Shown here in pieces: positions 9,571-20,766 of a DNA stretch of 46,114 bases; the first letter of the stretch is position 1, and each line of letters begins with the position of its first letter. The translations under genes were made by a program, and so were the position numbers. This stretch comes from Gonapodya prolifera JEL478. Taxonomy: Eukaryota > Monoblepharomycota > Monoblepharidomycetes > Monoblepharidales > Gonapodyaceae. The stretch is taken from contig KQ965891.1 of NCBI GenBank assembly GCA_001574975.1, positions 9,013 through 55,126 of the forward strand. The letters are read 5' to 3'. The notes beneath the pieces were generated by a model. It saw nothing but the letters and a program-made list of their open reading frames with translations. It had not been told where the DNA came from and did not search any database.

Positions 9571-11711
9571 ATGCCGTCTGCAGGAACTCTCATCACAGCG
9601 CTGGCGCTGTCTCTCTTCCTCGTCCTCAGTGCATCTGCGCACATCGAGATGACAAACCTGGCCCCACGGAACAGAAAGTACATCAAGGGTATCACAGTGA
9701 GTTTGTGCAGCGCCAATGGGAGGGGACGTGCAAGGAGATGTTTGCTGATTTCCGTCCCATGCACGTGGCCGTGGAATTGGATGCCCTTTCTGTTTTTTGT
9801 TGCAGAACATTGACTACAAGTGAGCGCAAATTTGGTTGCTGTTGGCTTCGGATGATCTGATCAGATGCTCACATTACTGGTGTTGTTTGTTTACAGAAAT
9901 CTCTCACCATTAGGACACACTTGTCCGTTCCCATGCCAAGGCAAGATGAGTCTTCTCCATGCAAGGAGATTGCAAGTGGAAGTCACAAGACGTCCGCTGG
10001 AGGCGTATATTCTACCGATCCCACGCGGAGCACTTTATTGAGTCACACCGTCTTGTCCGACCCTCCAAGTCACTCTTACTGATCCTTCTCTCATTTTCCC
10101 AGAGCAAAGGACCAATTTTGCCACGTACCAAGCTGGCTCTTCCATCTCCGTCACACTCGGTTAAGGCGGTGCACCTCATGGTACGTTTTCTCTTGATCAC
10201 CACCAGACGCCAGAATTGAACCTCTCACACTTCCTCTTTTCACTTCATGGCCTTTTCCCAGACGGAGGTCACTGCCAGTTTGCACTCTTTTACAACAACG
10301 GAAACATGTTTGTTGTCCTCACCACCGCAAAGCGCGAATGTCTCTGTGCCGAAGGCTTGTCGTACACCGTTCCCATTCCCGCCGGCGCTCCGCCAGGGGA
10401 TGCTATTGTAAGTTTGGCAATATCTTCTCACTCGCAACCAGGAGTTTTACATGTGATAACTACGAGTTCGTTCTTTCACCTCAGTTTTCCTGGAGCTGGA
10501 TCAACGCTGTCAGTAGTTGCGAATACTACCAAGACTGCGCTGATGTGACAATCCAAGGCGCCGACGGCAGGTCGCTCATGGGCCCCCAGCTGCTGGTCGT
10601 CAATGCTCTCCCTTCCACAGTCATGGTTCCTGGTGAGTGCCTCTTCTTGGACTCGACTTATATCAGATCGAGTAAGTGATGCATAAACTCCGTTCCACCT
10701 CTCTGGACAGAATTCAGCAGCAAACAAACGGCCAGAGAGGACCTTCTTGACGCGCAACCTCAAATCACTGTGCGCGCCGACCAACAAGGACCGGGAATCT
10801 TCATGGGCACAGGCACAAGCGCCTTTGCCACTGAGAAACTGCATTCTGCTGCTGCCCCACCAACCATACGCACTCTCTTTTGTGGCTATTCCCCCTCCGG
10901 CTTTTTCTCCTCCTGCCTCTGCCTCGGCCAATCCCATCCGGTTCTGAAAGCACCAGTAGCACCGGGCCTGGCCTGCATGCACATCCGAATCCGAATCCAA
11001 GGAAGAGCCTACAACCCAACTGCACCGCCTCTGGCAACCTGAACCACTCATGTTCCCATTGAAAAAGGCCCATTGTGCATGCTAAGTAAGTTCACTCTGC
11101 GTTTACAAAGGAGATGTTTTAAGTGTTGTAACACTTCCAATCATTGTACCTTGACTCGCTTCAGTGCTTACCAAACATCTCGGCCCAAGCGTTCCAAATG
11201 TGCCCAACCAACGGATGGATGAACAACACATGCCCTGGGTTTGTCTCATTGTCTTTACCTGCAATCCGTGCTTCGAACTTAAACTTACCCCACCCGCCTC
11301 CATGGTCCTCACCCCACCAGCTACACCATCTGCATCACCTCTCCTCAGGTTGTTGGCAAAGAAATCATCTGTGGATACCTCCTTGTGACCTCCTCCGCAC
11401 GTACAACAGAAGGCACCCTGTCCCCATGATCTCGACGTCCGCTGAGCCCCACAAGCACCTCGCCTTCTGACGCCACTGAAAACGTTCCAAGCACACAGAG
11501 CCGTGTTGGTGGGCAAATCCTTGCTGCTGAGGCTGGATGCACCCCTGGTGAGTTTTTTTTGTTGGAGTTTCAGCTTGAGTCCAAGTGACTGACGGGTGAC
11601 CTGTCGATAATTAGGCACCGCAGAGTGCCTTGTGGGCAGCCAATTCAGGTAGTGCAACAGTGGAAGGAACTGGGTCGTGTTCCAATGCGAAGCGTGAGTA
11701 GATCATCTGGG

Positions 11712-11714
11712 ATA
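11712..11714. repeat. target site duplication ATA (left)
   Basis: ATA precedes the CAC terminus of the element and is repeated at 18846-18848. Three-base duplications are the rule for CACTA transposons. Confidence 0.75.
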
Positions 11715-11741
11715 CACGGCCATGGATTAAAAGAGGTTTCC
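11715..11741 (+). repeat. left TIR of the CACTA-like element
   Basis: It begins CACGGCCATGGATT and ends GTTTCC. It matches the reverse complement of 18819-18845 at 23 of 27 positions. Confidence 0.85.
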
Positions 11742-11744
11742 CCA

Positions 11745-11925
11745 AGTTTCAGATCTGAAACATTCAGAAACCTCAGAAATATGTCTGAAAGGTTCAGGTG
11801 GCCAAGAGGATATCTGAAGAAACCTGCCGTAGTTCAGAATACCTCTGAAATGTATCAGAAAATAGATTTCAGATCTGATTACATCAGAATTGGTCTGCAT
11901 TTTCAGAGGGTTCTTGCGGTTTTGG
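11745..11925. repeat. left subterminal repeat array (TCAGAA/TCTGAA)
   Basis: At least five TCAGAA and four TCTGAA motifs occur in 180 bases, together with two AGATCTGA palindromic versions. Similar density is seen only in the matching region at the other end of the element. In CACTA elements such motifs are binding sites for the accessory protein. Confidence 0.7.
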
Positions 11926-12009
11926 GAGGTTTCTGCCGAGTTTCCCCCAAACACGTGGAATTCATTCAATTCCATCTTACACAAACCATTGGCTTGGATG
12001 GAGTTCAAC

Positions 12010-15000
12010 ATGGTCCGCGATGGAAACCGCAATATCTGCAGTGAATGCGGGGCATCACTCTCCCGTCTGGATCCAATGACTCGTCAACAGCGCTCAACCT
12101 CAGGACGTCACCAACGCGTAGTAGGGGCCAAAGGGCGTGATGGAGGGGGGAATGGAGAGTACCCAAGCGGCATGTCTGAGAGGGTGGAAGGAATTGAGGT
12201 GAGAAGTGATCGTAGTATGGTGAATTCGGAAGCAAACATGTCCGATGTGGATGATGGGCAGGATTTGGACAAGCAATCCATCAATCTGAGCGTTGATGGT
12301 ATAGAGTAATGAAGCACCTCCCCTTCCGACCTTCAAATTCCACCTCAATCGCTGTCTGGACCAGCGAGTCCATGCATTGCTTGAACACCTTCCCCTTGTC
12401 CACCTTCTCCCACCAATCTTGCAACAACTTTTAACAAGGCAGTTTCTGATGGCCTGAATGGCAAACAAAACCAATGGAGTGCGTCGACAAACAACCCTTG
12501 GACTCCTTTTAAATCGGGCCTTGATTACCTCCTCACCATCTTTCACACCTCCACCTGTGATCCACCCTCTCGAAATCTCTTCGAGTTCGTCCTCTTCCTT
12601 GTGCGCTACGCGCAGCTTCATCCCGCGGACCTGCTGTCTTCGCTCGATGAACTTTGGAATTGGGTAGATCGCAAAATCCCAGACGGTATCACAATGGACA
12701 CCTTTGAGTCACCTCTCAAAACAGATAAAGGATTGCGAACAATGTACTCCCTTAGTTTGGCGTCCACTGCTCAACTGGTGGTTGGGGATCCTGAACTTTC
12801 ACAGCATATTGGCTTTTTACCGGAAATCAACACGCAGGGTGGTCTGTCCAACATTTGCCAGGCCGAGAGGTGGTGTACAGATGCAAGTTTCCAAGCTGTA
12901 AATGTTCGGAGACCGCAAGATGGGGTGCTAATATGGGTCAGGACGTTCTATTCCTGTAGGGGAGATCTTGTATGGAGACGTCAGTTTCTTGCGAAGGACA
13001 CTGGTGGAGTGGTGGCGCGTGTTCGATTTTTGCAAACATTTGATGGTGGACAGAACTGGTTCATGGACATGACAGAAGAACAGTACGTTTCAATTGAGAA
13101 CCTGGGTGCCCAGTGGTACACTGTGACCAACACAGTCTTTGGAAATGAGCATGACCTTTCTCTTGACGGGTGTTTGGGATTGCACCTGCAGTGGGAGGGA
13201 ACCAGAAGCCCTGCCGTTTCTGCAGGCACTCCTTTCCCAATGGTTTATTTTACCACATCCACTGGGGGCAACGATTGGTGACAGGCGACATGTGAATTTG
13301 CCTTGGTGGAACTACTCGTGAGTTGAACCTTTGGTTTTGAATCAAATTTTTCTCATCCTATCTTGCAGTGACGGGTTCTCCAGTGTAAGCAGCAAAAAGT
13401 ACAATCCTTGGGAAAACTTTGCGGCAAACTTTGCTGGCATTCCCTTTCACATAAACAACCACCTTGGTCACCAGTTTCTTATATCAGTCACGCAACCCTC
13501 AATCAAAGTTCTACAGATGGCCGAGGTCATGTTAGGAACTGGGGCGAAGCAACTGCAGAAGGGATTTGGAGCGTACCATGGACATTTCAAGGAGGACGTT
13601 TTCCTCACTGGAAACCTCTGCGGTGTCAAGGGAGACAACCCAAGGGTCAAAGAACTTTGCTGGACGTATAAGACTGTCGTGAACAAGTGTTGTCACCACT
13701 GCCACATACCAGCAAGCCTTGGCTTCACAATTGGAGCCCCGCGATCAGTACAGGAAGCTCTTTGAGTCATCCAAAAGGTATGTGGTCTGCTCTGTATGGT
13801 GATCAGAGTGTTTTTTGAGGCTTTATTCCTTTTGCCAACTCCAACAGTCACGAATGGTTCACACACTTCCTCCACCAAACAATGCACAAGATGATAGACT
13901 CCTCCCCTCGTCCCACGTTGGTGGTCCAGCTGCAGCAGACAAGTTACTTTTATCGTTTGGTCTGAAGGATGTTGGCCTGGAAGGGTACATTGTGGACAAT
14001 CCATATTTTTTGGTTCAAAACTTTGACATCTTTAAAAGTAACGTTGGTGATTTGCTTCACTGGGACGAGGGCATTCCAAAGTACCTCGCGCAGGACATGA
14101 AATACTTCTTACATGGGGAGCGCTCAGTAGCTGAGCTGGCAGCGATCGTGGACTCACTCAACCACGATGGCCTCGCTCTTCATCTCACTGGAGTTCAAGT
14201 GAGTCGCTACACTGGCTCCATGAATGCTGGACACTTTAAAGTCATGAGCCAGGTGAGATTGTTTTGGCAACCATTTTTTCTGTTCACTGAACTTGGTATT
14301 TCTCAGGTGATATTCTTCGCATTGATGCATTTTGCATACTCCATTTGACACATCCGCCGCTCCACAAAGACTCCGTCAATGGCACCAAAGCTGAACAGCC
14401 GGGGTAAACTCTCCCAGTCAGCCAGGAAGGCGTCCATTGGGGTGGAGGATATTCAGGCTGAGGACAATGCAATAAGCATTCCTGAATTGCTTGAAGAGTT
14501 GGAAGGTGGTGGTGATGAGACAGGTGGCGTGGAAAGACCCCAATCAAGTTTGGGATCCAGTGCTGGAGATTTGCAGAACTTGTTGACCACCTCACAACTG
14601 CCAGCAGCTCCACCAGTACCAACAGCACCATCACAGAACGACTTAAAAATCCCAATCAGCCATCTTGAGGTTTGGGTTTTAACATCAGCAATGATGGTGC
14701 TGATGTATCAATCCGAAATCAGGAACTTGGAAGCATATTACTTCTGGTTGAAGACAACTAGGGATGAATGGATTGAGGCAGTGAAACAGTAAGCCTTCTT
14801 TTCATCTCTTAATTGCATGATGTCATTCATTGCTCTTCTTGTTTTAGTTACTGCACTCACTGATTTGCACTCGTGAAAATGCACCAACCGCTTCACTTCG
14901 AAGAGTGGATCCAGATCTTTGGGCCATTACTTCACCTTTCAGCCGAAAAGCTCAAGCAGATGCATGGTCACCTCCGCTCATGCATTCAGTGCACAAACCA

Positions 15001-15788
15001 CCTCCGCCCTGAAAGAGATGTGATCACACGGTTTAAACGCGCCACTCCTCTTGCATACATGACTCAAGGAGGCACATGGGAGGTTGGGTCTGAGCGGGTG
15101 GCGCTTTCCCCTGACCTGCAATCTTTGGGGAAGACTCCAATTGTTTCTAAGATGATTGGGCTAGCAGATGTTGATCATCTGAGTAGTCACGGTGCACAAA
15201 GTGCCAAGGCTGGTGTGTATTTTTGCTACTGTTGTCGAGTGAGCAGAATGCAAATTCTCTACGTCTTCCATCAGGACAACTCTACAACAACATTGGTAGT
15301 CTCAAGAGCTCACTTAATATCCTGAGAAAATTGTCGCATCAAGTTTTGGCAGAGTTTGTTCACCATCCTTTAACCAGCGCCCTTGCATCCCCTTCTCTTG
15401 TTCAATTTGTCCAAAGTTTGGCCTCCAAAGACTTGGACCAAGTTTGTCTGCACTCCAATACATTTTCAGGAGTATATGCAACTGATGGAAAACTTTTGAG
15501 GTGTGGATCTGACTTTGCAACCCGAGACCAAGTGAGTTTTGGCATTGATTGATCTCCTGACTGAGTGAATTTGAAGTAATGCATGTGTATAGAAACTATA
15601 CAGAATTGCATGTATTGCCTGGATTTTTCTTTTGGATCAATCATTTTATGTGGTTCTGGGGAACCCGATCTCTTTTACAGGAGAAATTTTCTGGAAGCAG
15701 CCTTGGCTCATCCTCCACAGCCATGAGATGCATTTACTTTATGTGTCTGAGGTTCTACAGCACATCTCTGTTCAGCATGACTGCTTGA
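12010..15788 (+). CDS. CACTA-like (Tnp2/Plavaka-related) transposase, multi-exon
   Basis: Exon 1 (12010-12309) encodes CSECG, a zinc-finger-like start with an acidic tail. A second open part runs from about 12390 to 13295. From 13369 the product reads DGFSSVSSKKYN, equivalent to the DDTSGN-S-K-N motif of a large fungal transposase group. GDNP (Asp at 13634) and NKCCHHCH follow. Then come a segment with LLHWDEGIPKYLAQDMKYF (about 14050), IFGPLLHLSAEKL (14905) and LADVDHL (15165), and finally VYATDGKLLRCG (15470) and SVQHDCLKTG (15770), all in the order known for that family. Introns are short GT-AG. A frame change near 13270 is unexplained (tiny intron or mutation), so activity is uncertain. 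Boundaries are approximate. Confidence 0.72.
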
Positions 15789-16020
15789 AAACCGGTTTGT
15801 ACTTTCTTTTTTGAAATCAAGATACTGATCTCAGTCACCTTTTCGTGAAGGATCATGTGCCTTTCATGGCTCACCTAAAAATAGCCTTCAATTTATTCAC
15901 AATAAAACAGCAAATTTCTTCCTTCTCAACACATTTAAATTTGGACAAATTGTGGTTTGACTTGCTGTGGTGCATGGACATCAGGTGACGTTTGCAAGGT
16001 ATTTCTCTTTTTTTCCACCA

Positions 16021-18491
16021 ATGGATCTTGAACCTTTCATTTCAACCTTTGCAGAGACTGGATCAATGGATCATATCCACTTTGATCATGAAGACTTCGA
16101 ATCAGACAGCCCTTTCACAATAACTTCGCACCGTCAACAAGTCCCATCACCTTTGTCGTCTCAATCACCTTTTCCATTGTTCAACCAGCCTCCATCATTT
16201 GAAAACGGAATAAATTGAACTTATGCAGTATGTGGCAACTCGTTCCATTAACCCATCATTGATAGGCGCTGATATCTTCGCAATCTGATTCAAAACTGCA
16301 AGCCTTCACCTCTTCTTGAAAACATCCGGAACAGACAGCCAAACCAAATCCTTGGCTCGCAAAGTCACCAACAAATGTCACCTCTCTGCCTGCCACTCTC
16401 TTCACAATCAATGAACAGTATGAATAACAATGCCAACATGTACATCCCAAATCATGACCTGAGTCACAACTTTGGTGGAGGAGCTGAGTTGTTTTTGGAT
16501 GGAGCTGGTTGAAATGTTGGTGCTACCACTGACAAAATTATGATGGTAAGTTTGTGTCATTTTTCACCTGTAAAAGTTTAAACAGTTCAACCCTTCTTCC
16601 ACTTGAAAGCTGAATTTACCAGAGCCCGCATCATGAATTTCCACTCCAAGAATGGTTCTGAGCAGCGGCAACCAATCAAATACAGCAGTTGCCGGAATGG
16701 GTGGGAACGCGCCCACAATTTCTGGAGACCTCCACATGGACGTATTAGGGCGGAGACGTCCTCAGGCGTTTCTGAAGTATCAAGGAACGCAAGAGGTGCA
16801 AGTTGATTTCATTGGTTTTCTTCTTGGCATTGACTCTCTTTTGCTTTTCAGGAGCGTCTTGACCGCATAGAGGATCTCCTTCGGCAAGTCCTTACCAATC
16901 AGCTGTCTGGGGCAATGGGCCGTTCGTCACAAAGGGCACCGGCAGAGCTCCCTGTCCCGTTACACACTCCCTCAACCCAGGCAGAAACGTTTCAGCTGAA
17001 TGGTAATCAAAAAGTAAGTTCGACATTAATCTGATGATGGATCACGTCCCCTGAAAATTTTTCTTCCACCTGTCAGAAATCACTGCGAAATATAATAAAA
17101 AGTTTATTGCATGATCCTTCTTGATGGAGCGTTGCGGACTATGCCAACGTACAAAACGTTGTGGTATGTTTTGCTTCTCTGTGGCTCTAGTCTTCCATCT
17201 GAAGAATGCATTCTTCATTTTAGCGAGTTGCAATAACAGGTGGAACGCTTTCTCAACAACTCTGCTTTCCAACAAAAAATCAACACTTGGATCACAACTG
17301 AAATCTCAAATGAGCGATCCTATTTTAAAGCCAAGGTAGATCAATTTGTGTCAGTATATTTGCAAGTATTCCTGCATTGAAATTTTCTTCTCAAAGATGC
17401 GAAACTACAAAAACCATAACGCCAGGTTGCTGGCATCAGAAATTTGGGGAATAACAGAAGAAGAGGTTACCAATGAAATTCTCATTAAGGCAATTCTTTT
17501 GGTGAGTTGTTTTTGCCTTCCATCAAACTCTCCATATAGGATCACCTGATTATATGGTCTCATTGACTTTGCATCAGCGTCACACAATGGCTCAAGTACC
17601 TAATGACCTGCCAAATGAGCGCTGGTGGCCAGAATTTGACCGCCGTCTCATTGCATATCCAAAATTGGCTTGGTGTATCCCAAATTTCCATTCTACGATC
17701 CTTGATCCTCTTGTATTGATAGTGTCCATGAGAATATGAACCCAGAAGATTCCAACCGTATTCAGGCTCAGATTGATGCAATTGTTAACACTGACCAACT
17801 CATTTACACCAAGACTGGTAAGGTCAAGAAAGAATACAACTCTTCCAGAAAGCAAAAGCTGGACACGCAGGAGCCCCTAGATGTTGATGGCATGGAACCT
17901 GAAACTGTGGAAGAGGAACTCCATCAGACTGATGGCAGTGCTGTGGAAGGTATCGCGACGGCGACGTCAACGGGTGTGCCGGGTCTCACGTCGGGACTTG
18001 GAGGTGCGGGAGGTGCGCCAATGTCAACAGGTGTGCAGGGTCTCACGTCAGGGCTTGTACAAACTGGTGGTATTACAATGGCGCCCTCATCAGTGTCCCC
18101 AGGTCTTAGCGTGGGATTTGGTGGTCTGCCAGTTCTTAGGCGGGGACAAGAACCTGGAACAGCCATTGTTGGGCGGACTAGGCAACCTGGAGTTGGAGCA
18201 GGCGATGGGCAGGTTCAAGGAGCAACAGCAGGTGTTGGGCTTGGGAGAGCAGCAGCAGCAGGCAATCGGCGTGGGAGACGGACAGGAGCAGGCAATGGCC
18301 GTGGGAGAGGAGCTGGCGGGAGAGGGGCAGGAGCAGGCAATGGACGTGGGAGCGGTACGCAGCTGCTGAGCAAGGGGGCGACTGCCCCGAGCAGGACGGG
18401 TGCTGTTACAGCTGTGCAAAGCTTGGGCCGGCAAGGAGGGCAACAAGCAAATCCGGGAGAAGCACCAGCTGGTGCACTGCAAGCGAGCTGA
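16021..18491 (+). CDS. CACTA accessory protein with RGG-like tail
   Basis: The start is ATG 16021 (MDLEPFISTF), with an acidic, Ser/Pro-rich N-terminus to 16218. Further exon-like stretches show ERLDRIEDLLRQVLTNQ (about 16850-16905), a helix pair near 17240-17330, ITEEEVTNEILIKAILL (about 17450) and PNDLPNERWWPEFDRRL (about 17595). The last open stretch, 17736-18491, contains a twice-repeated STGVxGLTSGL unit. It ends in Gly/Arg/Ala repeats (RGRGAGGRGAGAGNGRG) encoded by a partial tandem repeat at 18180-18360. Its position after the transposase and its basic tail suggest a TnpA-like role: binding the subterminal motifs or RNA. Exon joins are approximate and I do not recognise a domain by name. 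Confidence 0.55.
18170..18365 (+). repeat. G-rich coding minisatellite in the accessory gene
   Basis: A unit of about 40-50 bases built on GAGCAGGCAATGG and CGTGGGAG recurs at about 18195, 18290 and 18330 in diverged form. It encodes the Gly/Arg/Ala-rich tail. Confidence 0.6.
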
Positions 18492-18544
18492 GATAATAGG
18501 ATTCTAGAATAGAATGGTCGAATTGCTTTGGTTTCCAAATTTGA

Positions 18545-18818
18545 AGCTTCAATTACAATGATCAGATAACCTCTGAATGACTTCTTAATCTCTCAGATTC
18601 CTTCTTAAATGTGTTCTGATATCATCAGAATCCGTTAGAAAAGGGGTCCGATTCCTGTAGATTCCCTCGGGAATTTCCGAGGTTTCTGAGACCAAAATCA
18701 GAAGTTTCTGGTGCCTCTGTCGGAACCTCAGGAATGTTCAGAAACGGTCAGAAGTTCCAGATCTGATTTGGTCAGAATCATTCAGATTCCGCCCTTCAGA
18801 ATCGTTCTGATTGCCTCA
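18545..18818. repeat. right subterminal repeat array
   Basis: At least six TCAGAA copies plus TTCTGA complements and one AGATCTGA lie between the accessory gene and the right TIR. They mirror the array at 11745-11925. Confidence 0.7.
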
Positions 18819-18845
18819 GGAAACATCTTAAAATCCACGGCCGTG
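18819..18845 (-). repeat. right TIR of the CACTA-like element
   Basis: Inverted partner of 11715-11741. The tip CACGGCCGTG is itself a perfect 10-base palindrome. ATA follows at 18846-18848. Confidence 0.85.
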
Positions 18846-18848
18846 ATA
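18846..18848. repeat. target site duplication ATA (right)
   Basis: Same three bases as at 11712-11714, directly after the right TIR. Confidence 0.75.
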
Positions 18849-19166
18849 GCTCTGTCCTTTGATGCGCAATCCCTGACTTGACGCTTTGTTTTGTAGGCCT
18901 TTTGTCTGCAGGCAGTACAACTACGAGATCAAATGCGAGTGGGCAACCAGGGTCCGCCGTCGCTAATCATTTACATAATGCCTCAAACATTACCCCCACT
19001 CCCCGTCGACTTAACTTTTCCATTTCTTTCTTTGTACTACTTGTAATTTGAATAGTAACTCGCGGCTGGATCCTCACTACGATCGGAATCACGGAGAGTT
19101 TTGCTTTGTTAGCCGTATTGGCCTGGGCGCTTTTTGTAATCTTTGAAGAATCAGAACTCAGCACAG

Positions 19167-20274
19167 ATGTGGTTATTGCCTAAAATATTCTACATCAACG
19201 TTGACGACGCAAAAGAAAGGGACAGATTCATGACATTTCAATTTGAGCGAGCAGGTTTCTTGAAAACAGAATACGACCGTGTTACTGCTGTTATCCCTAA
19301 TGTCTTGACTGGAAGCTTCGCCAATACAACGTTCAGGGCAAATACCTCGGAGCAATCATGGGTCTCTCTGATAGATGTTGCCACACTTCTGTCACATATG
19401 AAAGCAATTTTGCTGGCATATCAAGACAGTTTGCGAGAAGCTATTATCATGGAAGACGATTGTATTGTTTTGGCCAATTGGGAAGTGTTCCATGCCTGCA
19501 TTTCAAAAGTGATAGAGGCTGCTGTCGATCGGAAATGGGATGCAATCAATCTTCATCCATCAGCATTGATGTGTGCTCACCACTTTGTACATCTTGGAGC
19601 GAGTACCAAGGGGGCACCAGTTTCATTGGTTCAGAACACAGACTTTGTTTGTTGTCATGGCGCAATGTGCTATGTTCTGCGTCGCTCTGGAATGCGTAAA
19701 CTATTGAAACGTTTCGGTCTGATTGCACACAATACAATTACAATGGGAGAGAACTATGATGGGGCAGACGTATATCTATATCGTCATGTGGATACAGTGC
19801 TACATGCATGTCCCCAGTGTGTTTTCACGGGTATTTTTGACGACACAAACAAATTTGATGTTGAAAACCAGAAGCTGAATAATTTGAGCGCTTTATCACC
19901 GGATCGCTTCTGGAAAGAAGTTGGAATACGACGAATGAAAGCTCCCGTGGACACTGTTTTTGTAGCAGAGACTCCGCAAGATCATGTGGCCATTTTGGCT
20001 GCAAATGTCAAAGACGGACGCAATCGGTTCAGCGCTTGTTCTTGCGCCAAACAAAACTTCTTCAGGAATAAAACCACATGAACTTGTTCAAAGAATCGAT
20101 GATGTTGCGATCAATGTAGATCCTGATTTTGATGTGTATATCATCGCCTCGGGCAAGAGTATAGTGAGACAACCGAGATCTGCACTGCGAACCCCATACG
20201 TTGTCACTCGCAAAGGTGCAAGTTCTTTATTATCACACAATAATGCAAATCTCCGAATTTATACTCATTTCTAA
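19167..20274 (+). pseudogene. GT25-type glycosyltransferase, copy 1, frameshifted ends
   Basis: From ATG 19167 a 304-codon frame shows the GT25 pattern: IFYINVDDAKERDRF at the start, YDRVTAV, then LLSHMKAILLAYQ and the acidic metal-binding IIMEDDCIVL. GT25 enzymes transfer hexoses, for example to lipopolysaccharide or collagen; the fungal acceptor is unknown. Just upstream (19095-19137) a hydrophobic stretch, FALLAVLAWALFVIF, fits a type II membrane anchor but lies in another frame, with no ATG. At the 3' end a second frame (19984-20274) continues with LVLAPNKTSSGIK and DPDFDVYIIASGK, so a shift near 19990 is likely. Only 115 bases separate it from the LPMO-like stop. It is probably decayed or poorly assembled. 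Confidence 0.65.
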
Positions 20275-20766
20275 CCAAAAGTAGATGATTATCGTTTTCG
20301 TACCTCTGGGCGAACCATAACGGCTGAGTCTGTGGAACGGCACAAATGTTGGTGGCAAAAATGGCCCATTTCGTCCGTTTCCTTTGCAAAAGCACATTAC
20401 TTTATTATCATTTAATTTTTAATCAGTCACAGTCAACAAAGACTGCGTTCCGGTGCCCAAAGTCCACTAGGCCCTTCCCTGTGATGCGCCAAAGTCAAAA
20501 CGGGTGACTGTTTGAGGCAACCTGAATTAGTGCTAACACGTGAAACCACTTTTGACCCCAGCCGCGCCCCTCACTTCACATGACGGACAAGATCAATGGG
20601 TGCGCACATCTTTCTGCACTCCAGGCTCTCTCCTCTGAGCCGCAAAATGTGTAGCGAGTTCCTGAACCTGATGCCAGCTCAAATCTGAAACGGCTGCTGA
20701 TGGAACAGTAGTCCCGTTGACGTCCATCATGGTACAAACGATAACTTAAAATACATTCTATTCATG
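20275..20766. other. non-coding interval
   Basis: Nothing gene-like is supported here. It separates the 3' end of the first GT25 copy from the convergent ankyrin gene and presumably holds both 3' ends. Confidence 0.5.

Larger units (their letters stand above)
11715..18845 (+). mobile_element. CACTA-like DNA transposon, 7131 bp, with both ends
   Basis: The TIRs start with CAC (CACGGCC) and are flanked by ATA on both sides, the two classic marks of the CACTA superfamily. The first and last 200-300 bases are packed with TCAGAA/TCTGAA and their complements, like the subterminal repeats of plant CACTA elements. Inside are two plus-strand genes: a large multi-exon transposase (about 12010-15788) and an accessory gene ending in an RGG-like tail (about 16021-18491). 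The element sits 21 bases inside the last intron of the LPMO-like gene, in the same orientation. Removing it and one ATA restores a short intron of ordinary look, from GTGAGT at 11694 to CAG at 18915. Confidence 0.88.
9571..19051 (+). pseudogene. secreted, GPI-type LPMO-like protein with CBM-like modules, split by a transposon
   Basis: A signal peptide (MPSAGTLITALALSLFLVLSASA) is followed directly by His, then MTNLAPRN. Later comes APHDGGHCQFALFYNN. The N-terminal His plus this His fit a copper histidine brace. FSWSWINAVSSCEYYQDCADV and PQLLVVN complete the domain. Exons in phase with each other: 9571-9696, 9806-9819, 9897-9940, 10103-10180, 10262-10407, 10485-10632, then 10711 onward (Pro/Ser linker, end unclear), about 11165-11547, 11615-11693 and 18916-19051. 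The 9941 intron uses a GC donor. Two Cys-rich chitin-binding-like modules lie near 11195 and 11620. The last exon is Ser/Thr/Asn-rich with a hydrophobic tail, as in GPI anchoring. In-frame TAA (10162) and TAG (11650) and a 7.1-kb element in the last intron make it a pseudogene. The substrate is unknown. Confidence 0.72.

Noticed and set aside
10476-11073. Minus-strand frame of about 190 codons over the LPMO-like exons
   Set aside because: The plus strand shows in-phase exons, splice sites and family motifs; the minus product has none.
11712-18848. KDZ-type transposon
   Set aside because: The KDZ hallmark motifs are absent. CAC tips, a 3-bp target repeat and the DGFSS/GDNP/CCHHC order fit the CACTA side better.
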